DNA of 26,482 nt from Chromera velia (taxonomy: Eukaryota > Sar > Chromeraceae): assembly GCA_018398765.1 (NCBI GenBank), contig JAHBMJ010005935.1:1-26482 (forward strand). The letters are read 5' to 3'. The first letter of the stretch is position 1; every line of letters starts with the position of its first letter. The notes beneath the pieces are model-generated. The model saw only the letters and a program-made list of their open reading frames with translations, ran no database searches and was not told the origin of the DNA. Shown here piece by piece: positions 8,654-16,664 of the stretch. Made by a program: the position numbers and the translations under genes.

Positions 8654-10561
8654 CTAGACGTCCTTCAGGCGCTTTGCATCCCGAATGAGTTCTGTTGTGT
8701 ATTTGGACTGTTGTACCAGTCTCTCAGGCACTGCACGAACGTCTGCACCCTTGTCGAGAAGGACACGCACCAAAGCTTCGTTGTCTCTCCACACAGCCAG
8801 CCAGAGCGCGGTGAGGCCCTTGGTCCCCGGCCAGCCGCTGAAGAGCGAGTGCGGTTGTTGAAGAAATTCAATGTATTGACCCGGAGTGTGTCTGTCGTTC
8901 ACAAATGCTATAGACATATAGCGATCTCTGTAAACGCCCCATTCTGGGAACTTGGTGATGAACTCCCCTTCATATACCGCGTTTACTTTAGCACCAGCAT
9001 CCAACAATACACGCACACACCGCTCTTGTTGATTGTACACGGCTCGCATTAATAAGGTGTCCCCCCCCCTCGTCTGCTCATTGACAACATCTTTCAATTG
9101 CTTTCCGTTCTGAAACCCCACACGTTCTCGCAACTCCCTCAGCAGACTCTCCTCGCCCCCCCCCTCTATCAGTCCAATCATGTCCATCCTGTCCTTCAGG
9201 GCGTATTTATATACACGAGGGGAACTGTCAGAGTCAGACATCAGAGCTCGACACAGAGCCCCACACTCAGGGAGACCAAAAGCCTCCACTGCTTCTCTTG
9301 CCGTTGAAACCCACTGTTTCGGTGTGGATGCAAAATACGTCCTCTCTGTGCAATGTTTTGTTTGGGACACCCCGACGCGGTTCTTCCAAAGCACAAGAGA
9401 GCCCTCATCTGTCTGCACAACCAGAGCTGACTCGGCTGTGCTTACTGGGGGGGGAGAAAGAGACTTTCCCTCAGCTGGTTCCTGAGACGGCAGATCCAAA
9501 GGGACCAGACGGTACTGAGGACGTAATCCGTCTGAGGTTCTACCTCCCCACTGGCCTTCTAAGGCAGACAGGAACGTCTCGGGGGCTTTCTCACCCCATT
9601 TAATCTCTCCCCCCTCCCACCCTCTCAGCATTCCCTCTTTCATGTCAAACGCCTGCCACACCCCCGTCGCTGTGCGCAGAAAAACAGGAGACACAACTGT
9701 CTTCTGTCCCCCGCACGTGGGCAACACAACCGTCAAGGGTCCCCTCTCGCTCTTTCCCCCCCCCCCTTTCTTCTCTCTATTTTGCTGTAAGAGAAGGGAC
9801 GGACCCCCCTCCCCCCCTGCCGATGCCAAAGAGGGAGCTGAAATCACAGAGAAACTCCAGCCTGCCACCGGACCAAACCCAAAACTCCAGCAACGACCAC
9901 AGAGGGCATGAAACCTCCCTGTATATGAACTGTCGGATTTTTCCTCGGTGACCTTCCCATCTGTCTCTCCCTCTTTTATCTTTTCCATTTCATTCGAAGC
10001 TCCTCTGAGTTCCTCTGAACCAGAAACACGTCCACATGCTGAACAGGGCGGACCTGTAGAGACACCAACTTCTTTTTGAATCTTGTGTTGCCCTTCTTCC
10101 CCTCTCTTCTTCCTTTCCGTCTCTGCGCTTTTCTCTCGTGACTCTGAACCACCACATTCCCACCAATTCAGAGCCTTTTCTGACTTCAGAGCCAATTTCT
10201 TCTTTGCTTCTGCCTCTCTTTTTCTCTGTGCAGCTTCCTGCCTTAACTTCTCCTTCTGGTTCTCCGCTCTCCTCCTTACAACATCCTCGTCACTCGAATA
10301 CTCATCCGACTCTAAACGGCTCTCTGCGGATGGGGCTGCCTTCAACACCAACTGCAGCATCACATCCCGGCCCAGCCCCGCTTCACTCAGCAACGTGCGG
10401 TCCTTCAGCTGTCTCTCCCCACAGATGAGGCGCTGCTCTCTCCATGGAATGCCCTCCTTGGCCTCTATGGCCCTCTTTACGTCTCTGACTCTCGATCCCA
10501 AAACTCTATCAATGTCCAGCGTGATCGTCTTGCCCGTCAGACATTTGACGAACAACTGCAT
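8654..10561 (-). CDS. Ubiquitin-like domain protein with C-terminal ankyrin repeats
   Basis: A 635-residue single-exon frame starts at ATG 10561 and ends at 8654. Residues 1-73 are clearly ubiquitin-like: MQLFVKCLTGKTITLDI opens it, KEGIPWREQRLICG matches the central ubiquitin segment, and MLQLVLK ends it. The C-terminal Gly-Gly needed for conjugation is absent, so the domain is a fixed fusion rather than a modifier. A charged, probably coiled segment follows (about 80-135), then a long Gly/Trp-rich middle I cannot assign, with a CSACG pair near its start. Ankyrin repeats lie at about 498-527 (GGDTLLMRAVYNQQERCVRV) and 581-611 (TALWLAVWRDNEALVRVLLD), separated by a 50-residue insertion. Fusions of this sort usually act as adaptors to proteasomes or ubiquitin-binding partners. 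The ligand is unknown. The overlapping plus-strand open frames are shadows. Confidence 0.85.
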   Translation of the reverse strand: MQLFVKCLTGKTITLDIDRVLGSRVRDVKRAIEAKEGIPWREQRLICGERQLKDRTLLSEAGLGRDVMLQLVLKAAPSAESRLESDEYSSDEDVVRRRAENQKEKLRQEAAQRKREAEAKKKLALKSEKALNWWECGGSESREKSAETERKKRGEEGQHKIQKEVGVSTGPPCSACGRVSGSEELRGASNEMEKIKEGETDGKVTEEKSDSSYTGRFHALCGRCWSFGFGPVAGWSFSVISAPSLASAGGEGGPSLLLQQNREKKGGGGKSERGPLTVVLPTCGGQKTVVSPVFLRTATGVWQAFDMKEGMLRGWEGGEIKWGEKAPETFLSALEGQWGGRTSDGLRPQYRLVPLDLPSQEPAEGKSLSPPPVSTAESALVVQTDEGSLVLWKNRVGVSQTKHCTERTYFASTPKQWVSTAREAVEAFGLPECGALCRALMSDSDSSPRVYKYALKDRMDMIGLIEGGGEESLLRELRERVGFQNGKQLKDVVNEQTRGGDTLLMRAVYNQQERCVRVLLDAGAKVNAVYEGEFITKFPEWGVYRDRYMSIAFVNDRHTPGQYIEFLQQPHSLFSGWPGTKGLTALWLAVWRDNEALVRVLLDKGADVRAVPERLVQQSKYTTELIRDAKRLKDV

Positions 10562-10896
10562 TGCCGCGCTGGACTGCAGTGTGTACTATCTATATATCAA
10601 CGTCCAACGTTTTCCATGTGTTGTTTAAAGCTTGTGTTGCTTTCATTTCTGTTACCGTTTCCAGCTCTTAGTATCTCGACTTCCTGACCGGTCATCTCTG
10701 ACATGGACTCATACAGCAGCTGGTGAATGTCCATGGTGTGTGATTCCGGTCCATTTTATGACCTGCGAATCTCGCTGATCCGCTGAACAACACTGGGTGC
10801 TGCATGCGCAACACTGCTTCATGCGCAACACATGACAACACTCGATCCGCATCCCCTGAACATTGTATGCCTTCATTCTTTTTTTATGCTTTGCAG
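10562..10896. other. Spacer between the ubiquitin-like gene and the orphan exon
   Basis: The region contains the presumed promoter and 5' leader of the minus-strand ubiquitin-like/ankyrin gene. From about 10860 it becomes a T-rich acceptor tract for the following plus-strand exon. ATGCGCAACA occurs twice near 10803 and 10820. No gene is supported. Confidence 0.4.
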
Positions 10897-11004
10897 GGCT
10901 TCACCCGGGATCCCGGCCGGGCCCACCTGCATGATGTGCGTATCCAGTGGTCGCGTGTGGCCTTGCACGCGCACGGAGCCGTCTACGTGGGTGCGGAGAC
11001 GGAC
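10897..11004 (+). CDS. Isolated internal exon of an unrecognised gene
   Basis: The segment is preceded by a T-rich tract ending TTTGCAG and followed by a consensus GTACGT donor. It is exactly 108 bases (36 codons), open in phase 0, and reads GFTRDPGRAHLHDV then RIQWSRVALHAHGAVYV. It is GC-rich and looks coding. A possible terminal exon begins at 11200 after TTTTCTTTTCCAG. Joining from an alternative donor (GTGTAT at 11010) would give a short C-terminus ending at TGA. No first exon was found upstream, and the next confident gene (11942) does not join to it in frame. It may be part of a gene I cannot resolve or a captured gene fragment. No function can be assigned. Confidence 0.4.
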
Positions 11005-11470
11005 GTACGTGTATGAATGATTAATTGTCATTGCATGAATATCTCTAATGAGTTCTTTTCTTCATATTCCTGTTGTGATCTCTACTGTTAGTGAGAGAGG
11101 TTGAGAAGAAAAAAGCAGGTCAGAACTCCCATCTGAAAGACTTATCCGGCAGATCCCAAGCTTTAGAGCCCCAAAGGAGCCATTTTTTTTCTTTTCCAGC
11201 CGCCCTGAAGCTGGGCAGGGGGGATTGCGGCTTCACCGCCTGATAAGCAATGTGTACACCTCTTCCTTCGTCCATTGAGACCCTTAGTCTAGCGCTTTGA
11301 GGGCTCTGGGTCAGCCTAGGCAAAACTGCATATAAATTAATATTCAGGGTATCCGCTTATAATTTGCCAATTTTTAATCTGTACGTGTGTTAATTATAAT
11401 CCCGTCTAGAATAAAAATGTAAGAAATGCCGAGCTAAATGGGGGCCTGGAAGGCGCAAAATCCCAGAAAA
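11005..11470. other. Stretch after the orphan exon, AT-rich toward its end
   Basis: Apart from the candidate acceptor at 11199, no gene is supported. Positions 11320-11420 are distinctly AT-rich and contain TAATTATAAT-type sequence. Together with the GC-rich segment that follows, this may be the promoter region of the secreted coiled-coil gene. Confidence 0.3.
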
Positions 11471-11557
11471 TGTGAGGTGTTCCATGGATGGTGCCGCGCG
11501 CGTTGCATGGCCCGCGCCGCCCGTCTACGCACGTCATGGGGTTGCAGCTGCCGCCGG

Positions 11558-11800
11558 GTAAGTGAGTTCCTGCGATGGCGCACGCACTCACGCATGTACT
11601 CACTTGACTCCGCGCGCAATGCGCGCGAACTGACTTGTTAACTTTTTAAGGCCGCGTTCTGCATGCATACATGCGTGCATCCGTATATACGTATATCGAT
11701 ATCGATGCATGTATATTATAGATCGATATTAATATATAGTTTGAGCGTCGACCATGCAGTCCTTCAATCGTACACACATATGTGCTGCTTATGCTTGCAG
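11558..11800 (+). other. Probable 5' leader intron of the secreted coiled-coil gene
   Basis: A GC-rich segment ends at 11557 directly before a full-consensus GTAAGT donor. A TGCTTATGCTTGCAG acceptor ends at 11800, giving a 243-base intron. The downstream exon carries 141 bases of leader before the ATG at 11942. The upstream exon could be noncoding leader or code for a separate short peptide; its frames do not read continuously into the main protein. The intron contains a TGCATGCA octamer (11660-11667) and TATACGTATATCGATATCGAT palindromic sequence. Confidence 0.5.
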
Positions 11801-11941
11801 CTTCTTCATCACCGCTGTACCTCTTCCACGCCATTTCGCGTGTCAGAGCTTTGAAACTCAACCGGCAAGCACGGAGTTTTCTCGCGAAGATCCGATCCCA
11901 CACCGAGTCGGACTCCAAAGACCGTGACAGCAAGTCTCACC

Positions 11942-12610
11942 ATGGCGATCCTCCGCCAGATCACATTTGTCTTGCTCGGGCTTGTTGCCACTGCCTCGGC
12001 GCTCAGCTTGAATGCGGGGACTGCGCCTGCAGGGTTTGTGGTGGCAGACGACACGGCAGCCCGACGGCCTTTGGCACTTCTTCAGAAGACGCAACAAAGG
12101 GATGCCGGAAAAATCGAAGACGTCCAGCACAAGATCACGGAGCTCGAAAGGCAGATCGACACAGCGAACGAAGGCATCCAAGAAACAGAGAAAGAAATTG
12201 ACACTCTCAGGAAGCAAAAGAAAAACTATGGCCTAGAGTATAAACAGATAGCCGAGCAGAAGGAAGGGTTTGAGCGAGACCTGGCAGCCAAGCGCACTCA
12301 AAAGCAGAAACAAGAGGCCAGGTTGACGGAATTGCAGAAGAAGGGTATCTATAGGGATGGCGAATACGAGGAGAAGAACAACTTGGAGAGAACGGTGATT
12401 CCTGGAATCAGGGGTGAGATCGAAAAACTCGAACAATCAAAAGCAAGCGCCACCCAAAAGATGCCCGACCTCAGGAGAAGGCAAGCGGACATCGACACTC
12501 AGATCCAAGCAAAACAAACTCTCATTAATCAGAAGACCGAGACGAGGAATAGCCTGATGGGGAAACTCGGCGATAGACGAGAGGAGCTCAGGAAGCTGCA
12601 GCAGCAGTGA
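11942..12610 (+). CDS. Secreted coiled-coil protein of unknown function
   Basis: A 222-residue frame runs from ATG 11942 to TGA 12610. The start context CACCATGG is very favourable, and the frame has no other ATG just upstream. Residues 1-20 are a clear signal peptide: MAILRQ, a hydrophobic core FVLLGLVATA and a likely cleavage at ASA before LSLN. After a short Ala/Pro-rich linker, residues from about 48 to the end form heptad-like charged coiled coil dominated by Gln, Lys, Glu, Arg and Leu (for example KITELERQIDTANEGIQETE). There are no cysteines, membrane helices or known domains. The protein should enter the secretory pathway, and in an alveolate could go to alveolar sacs, vesicles, surface or plastid, though no transit peptide is obvious. 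Coiled-coil similarity to other families would be nonspecific. A leader intron probably precedes it. Confidence 0.8.
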   Translation: MAILRQITFVLLGLVATASALSLNAGTAPAGFVVADDTAARRPLALLQKTQQRDAGKIEDVQHKITELERQIDTANEGIQETEKEIDTLRKQKKNYGLEYKQIAEQKEGFERDLAAKRTQKQKQEARLTELQKKGIYRDGEYEEKNNLERTVIPGIRGEIEKLEQSKASATQKMPDLRRRQADIDTQIQAKQTLINQKTETRNSLMGKLGDRREELRKLQQQ

Positions 12611-12644
12611 CACGGCGCCTCGGCGCATTTCATTTAAGTGAGAC

Positions 12645-12661
12645 CTGTCGGAATACGACAG
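12645..12661 (+). other. Small perfect hairpin in the 3' flank
   Basis: CTGTCG and CGACAG form a perfect 6-bp stem around a GAATA loop, 35 bases after the stop codon of the secreted coiled-coil gene. The position would fit an mRNA 3' element, but a stem this short can occur by chance. Confidence 0.35.
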
Positions 12662-13265
12662 TGAGATGCACAAGAGCTTTTGGAAAAGGTTCACGCGCAG
12701 GCAGGTGAAGGGCGTTGAGAGAAGGAGCAGCCCCTCTTTGTGAAAACTGAAGAGAGAAGGAGCAGCCCTTTTATCCTTTAGTCCCAGCAAGCCACTTGAA
12801 GTCCCTCACCAAACTAAGGCTAGGCTGAACCTGTATCCCTTTAAGAAAGTGCAGTGTCAGCATCTCTAAGAAATGGAGCCTTGCGGCTGCTGCGTCTGAC
12901 GTTGTACGTCGGACACGTTCGCAAAGCAAGCAGTAGGGGCCGCAATTCAATCCTCCATGCATCAACGAATCTGAAGCAACCGATGGCATCCCACTCCTGG
13001 ACAGCTCCTAGCTGCTGCTGCTGCTGCTCTTGCTTCCATCATGATGCAGCCTGTACCAGGTACCGGGTGCGATTGGGTGATTAGGGAGGTGTTCTTTTGT
13101 TGAATTAAAAAGGAAGCATGGTCACACTACGCCTTACTTGGCGCATCATGCACCATATGAAAGTAGATATGAAATCCGCTCTCATCCTGCATATAGATCG
13201 AAAGCTAGCCGTGGTTTCTATTTATTAATAAATATATACATTATATTTTTGTTTCTAGATAACCT
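12662..13265. other. Gene-free stretch with a short (CTG)n run
   Basis: No gene is supported. GAGAGAAGGAGCAGCCC is repeated near 12716 and 12750. A run of about six CTG trinucleotides lies at 13011-13029. Composition turns AT-rich from about 13200 on approach to the foldback element. Confidence 0.4.
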
Positions 13266-13865
13266 TGCAGGTAGCCAGGATTTTGTGGGATTTTAGCCCA
13301 GGATTTTAGCGGATTTTACGGGATTTTGGCCAGGATTTTAGCGGATTTTGGCGGATTTTGCCCAGGATTCTGCCGGACTCTTAATGTTAAAAATATAATC
13401 CCTACACCTAGGATTTTAGAATCTAAAATCCTGGAAGAAAGATAAAATCCTAGCCTCTTCCTAGGATTTTACGGGATTACACGGGATTTTACAGGATTTT
13501 AAAGAAATGAATAAAATTAAATTCAAAGATGAATGACACACTTCAAGGCTGCACAGAAGGGATAACTGGCATCGATTGTGATCGACTTTTATTTTATTGT
13601 TTTTGTTTATGTTAAAATCCCGTAAAATCCCGTATAATCCCATAAAATCCCATAAAATCCTGGCATTCATTTCTAAAATCCTAGGATCTAGGATTTTAGT
13701 CTTTATAATCCCTAGAGCCAGGATTTTAGATTCTAAAATCCTAGAGAAATAGTCCGGCAGAATCCTGGGTAAAATCCGCCTAAATCCGCTAAAATCTTGG
13801 CTAAAATCCCATAAAATCCGCTAAAATCCTAGGCTAAAATCCTGCAAAATCCTAGCTACCTGCAG
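13266..13865. mobile_element. 600-bp foldback (long inverted-repeat) element built of GGATTTT units
   Basis: The left arm (13266-13380) and right arm (13751-13865) are near-perfect reverse complements about 115 bases long. Both begin GCAGGTAGC at the outside and end CCCAGGATTCTGCCGGACT inside. Each arm is itself made of 9- to 13-base units around GGATTTTAGC, and further short palindromes such as AGGATTTTAG lie within. The interior (about 13500-13610) is unrelated AT-rich DNA with no transposase frame. This is the structure of a non-autonomous foldback or MITE-like element. Flanking direct repeats near 13240 and 13878 may be a target-site duplication. Confidence 0.75.
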
Positions 13866-15080
13866 GGAACTATATGTATTATATTTTTTTTTCAACTAGT
13901 GTTTCAAAAATATATGAATTGAATTGAATTGAATTGTCAAAGGACTTGGATCGATCATACGTATATACAGACTGTTTCTATTGACTGGTCTATTGATTCA
14001 TACATGGATCTGTTCATCCAAAAAGTACTGAATAAAGGTGAAAGAGAGAGAATGAATAAAAAAACCAATATTTAAATGATTATCCTACTGATTTCTCTAC
14101 ACAAAGCCGTACGAAGCTGCTTGAATTCAAGTAAAAATTAATAGCTTATTTTTTATGTTAAAAATTTAATGCACTGTTGATGCAGAGCAGGTTGCTTTTT
14201 ACTGAGCAAAGGGTAATAAGGGGACTAGCAAGGGGAGAGAGATCGACAGCTAGTGGCTACGCCGTCTAAGACGCCGTTGCTATGGTCGAACTTTGAATCT
14301 TTGACAATCATTAGACAATGACTCTTTGTCTTGCGTTCTAATTCAGTGAGCTAAGAGAAATTTAGAGAGAACATACAACGAATTAATAACGTAAAATAAG
14401 GCAAAACTAGAGGGTACACAAGAAAAAATTAAAGAGTAACCAAGGTAGATAGACGATGAAGAAACGGTTTCTCTTTTAAAGAGGGTATAATTAAGAGAGG
14501 TAACCTGGGGTGCTGAGATGAGGGTGATTCTATATCGATGCATGCCTAGGATGCATGCATAAACTAATATGCACCTATATTTTATGTACCGCAGTACCTA
14601 GCAGCATCTAACATGTGTCTGTCTGCAAGTATAAATAGCGGTTATAATGAACAGATACTTACAGATACCCAACCATACTTAACCAAATTATCTAACCCTT
14701 TAGGCTGTTGCTCTAGCTAGCTTCTGGACCAAGTTCTGGTTAATGATAGTTGACTGACAGCTACTGACAGCTGATGACTGACAGCCGGTCATGCTAGGTC
14801 AGCCTGGTCAGGTACATAAATATTGATACCTAAGGAAAATAAATGTCATAAAAAAAAATGTACTGTCATCCTATGCTATCTACAGCCATGCAAACTTATA
14901 GAGTAAAAAAAGACCCGACTTTAAATTAAAGCATTCGTATGTTCCATAGAATCCATACAAAGTTCGTTTATGATGATTTTTTTTGTGTGTGTATGCATGA
15001 AGATTGTCTTTGTCTTTTTCAAACAGTTTAGCGGCCAACTTTACTAGTTTTTTCTTTTATGAATAAGTCATGTTTTTTTA
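13866..15080. other. AT-rich gene-free block
   Basis: The block has low GC and no plausible open frames. It contains a (GAATT)n run near 13915-13937, a TGCATGCA octamer at 14552-14559 within a longer ATGCATGCCTAGGATGCAT palindrome-like stretch, and repeated TGACAGCT/ACTGACAG motifs near 14745-14790. It is probably decayed repeat sequence adjoining the foldback element. Confidence 0.45.
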
Positions 15081-15119
15081 GCCACACGATTGCGTGCGTC
15101 AAATCAGTGTTGTTCACGT

Positions 15120-15158
15120 GTTGCGCGCGCCACGTCATCATGCAGCGCGCGCGCGCGA
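15120..15158. repeat. CG-alternating segment (possible Z-DNA)
   Basis: TTGCGCGCGCC and CAGCGCGCGCGCGCG surround a short CACGTCATCAT spacer. The pair makes an alternating CG tract of about 15 bases and a shorter one. It lies about 370 bases upstream of the three-exon gene's ATG and could be part of its promoter. Confidence 0.55.
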
Positions 15159-15517
15159 ACTGAGACGGAATCTGCTTCCGAGACGTCGCGGAAAACAAAA
15201 ATCCCCCCAAAATCTCGATCTCAACATGTCTCGACTGACATCTGTCCATGTAGTTCCCCATGCAGCGCCTCCGTACTGCAGTTGCACAGACTGCAGTCAA
15301 AGCTGTTCCTTGTCAAAGTTGTCTTCAGATTCTTCTGACAAAACATTCTTTCCCTCGAGACCAGTGCGAAAATTCTTGGACAAACCAGAAAGGCAAAACT
15401 GCGATCCAGATATCCAGCCAGCTGTCTCTGTTGTTTCACTCCAAGCGTGTTGCGCTTCTTGCACACTTCCCCACTTCTTCGCTTTCGCTTCAAAGCAACC
15501 CACCAACCAAAAGCAAA

Positions 15518-16664
15518 ATGAACAGCCTACAATCAGAGAACTCTGTGCCCATGCCGACTCACACAGTTGAGGTCCTCCCTCCTCCAGAGGTCGAGGTCTC
15601 CAACATGCTATCTCTCCTCACAGACGACGACAGAGGAGACACGCAACCAGAGAAGATGAGACTCTTTAGAACAAACAGAATCCATCCGGCTGACTCCTCG
15701 CCCCTGTGTGATGTCAGTCCGTGCGTAAAATATCTCCCTTTGCACCGTTCCCCTCACCAATAAGACTGCTTATAAGAATGGATGTGTCAGTCTGTATTGC
15801 AGTTGTCTTCCATTCCAGTCGAGACTTCTATTCCTTTTGCTGATCACTCCGCAGACTTTCCTCTGCCCTCTTCAAAGTACGTGGCATGCAGTATGATCCA
15901 CAAGAAAATGCGTAGAAGCAGTGTCAAGACACTTAATTCCCTTCTTGCCCTTTCTGACCCTCCGTGTCCCAATTCCGCAGAACCCGGAAGACTGCGACTG
16001 TTGGGATGACACGGAGAAAGACGACGAGGGCGAAATTCTGGACGGAGCTCCAACGCCCCTCCGTGCCCCCCTGAGACCCCAGACTCTCGACGCAGAGGCC
16101 ATCCTGCAGGAGAGGAGGGAAAAACTCAGGAAACTTGCCAAGAGCCAGGCAGTGCCGAACCAGGAGGTACGTCTGTCCGTCTGTCTGCCGTATCGGTGCA
16201 TGGGTGGGTGGGTTTGTCTATGGATGCAGGCAGTATGCACCTATTCTCTTGCACCAGTGCTACCAGGAAGCTTCTCGTGACGAGTCCTCTGTCTCTCTAC
16301 GAGCGTGTCTCTCTCTCACCTGACTCCCTCCTCTTCCCGCTAGCGCCTTTGGATATCAAAACAAACCTTTCGAATGGCAATGACTGTATGTGTGTGTGCG
16401 TGCGACTCCAATTCCAGACTGCTTACAACCCCCCCCCCCNNNNNNNNNNNNNNNNNNNNNNNNNNNNNNNNNNNNNNNNNNNATTTGCCTCTATGCATGC
16501 AGAACAACCCAGTGGGCAGAGAGGCGCCCCCCGTCTCCCCTCTCGCCAGCCCCCTCCCCGACTCCCCCACCAAGTACGTCTATGGAGGCACTCACCCATG
16601 GGCGGAGGGATGCGGCGGCGCGGGGCTCCACCTGGAGACCTTCGGAGCCCCTCGGGAGGAATGA
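15518..16664 (+). CDS. Three-exon gene for a 180-residue acidic/proline-rich protein of unknown function
   Basis: Exon 1 (15518-15712) starts at ATG in a purine context and ends at a GTCAGT donor. Exon 2 (15981-16166) follows AATTCCGCAG and ends at GTACGT. Exon 3 (16503-16664) follows TATGCATGCAG and ends at TGA. All introns are phase 0, and the joined frame has 65, 62 and 53 codons plus stop. Exon 1 is Pro/Glu-rich with an EVEVSNMLSLLTDDDRGD segment. Exon 2 has a Cys/Asp cluster (NPEDCDCWDDTEKDDEGE) and a helical QERREKLRKLAKS stretch. Exon 3 is Pro-rich and ends with a Gly-rich tail including YVYGGTHPWAEGCGGAG. There is no signal peptide, membrane helix or domain I recognise. Intron 2 contains the assembly gap, so a missing small exon there cannot be excluded, but the phase match suggests none is needed. 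Another exon-like segment near 15800-15875 joins in the wrong phase and was left out. Confidence 0.65.
16440..16482. other. Assembly gap (43 N) after a poly-C run
   Basis: Forty-three N bases follow directly on a run of at least ten C bases in the second intron of the three-exon gene. The poly-C run probably stopped sequencing or assembly. Translations crossing the gap are meaningless. Confidence 0.98.

Noticed and set aside
8603..9911. Several plus-strand open frames opposite the ubiquitin-like/ankyrin gene
   Set aside because: The minus strand has clear ubiquitin-like and ankyrin domains; the plus frames are antisense shadows.
11924..11941. Six-codon extension before the secreted coiled-coil protein
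   Set aside because: It begins with GTG. The ATG at 11942 has a strong start context and directly begins the signal peptide.
15798..15875. Exon-like segment (ETSIPFADHSADF) between ATTCCAG and GTACGT
   Set aside because: It does not join to exon 2 of the three-exon gene in the right phase, and exons 1 and 2 join directly without it. An alternative exon is still possible.
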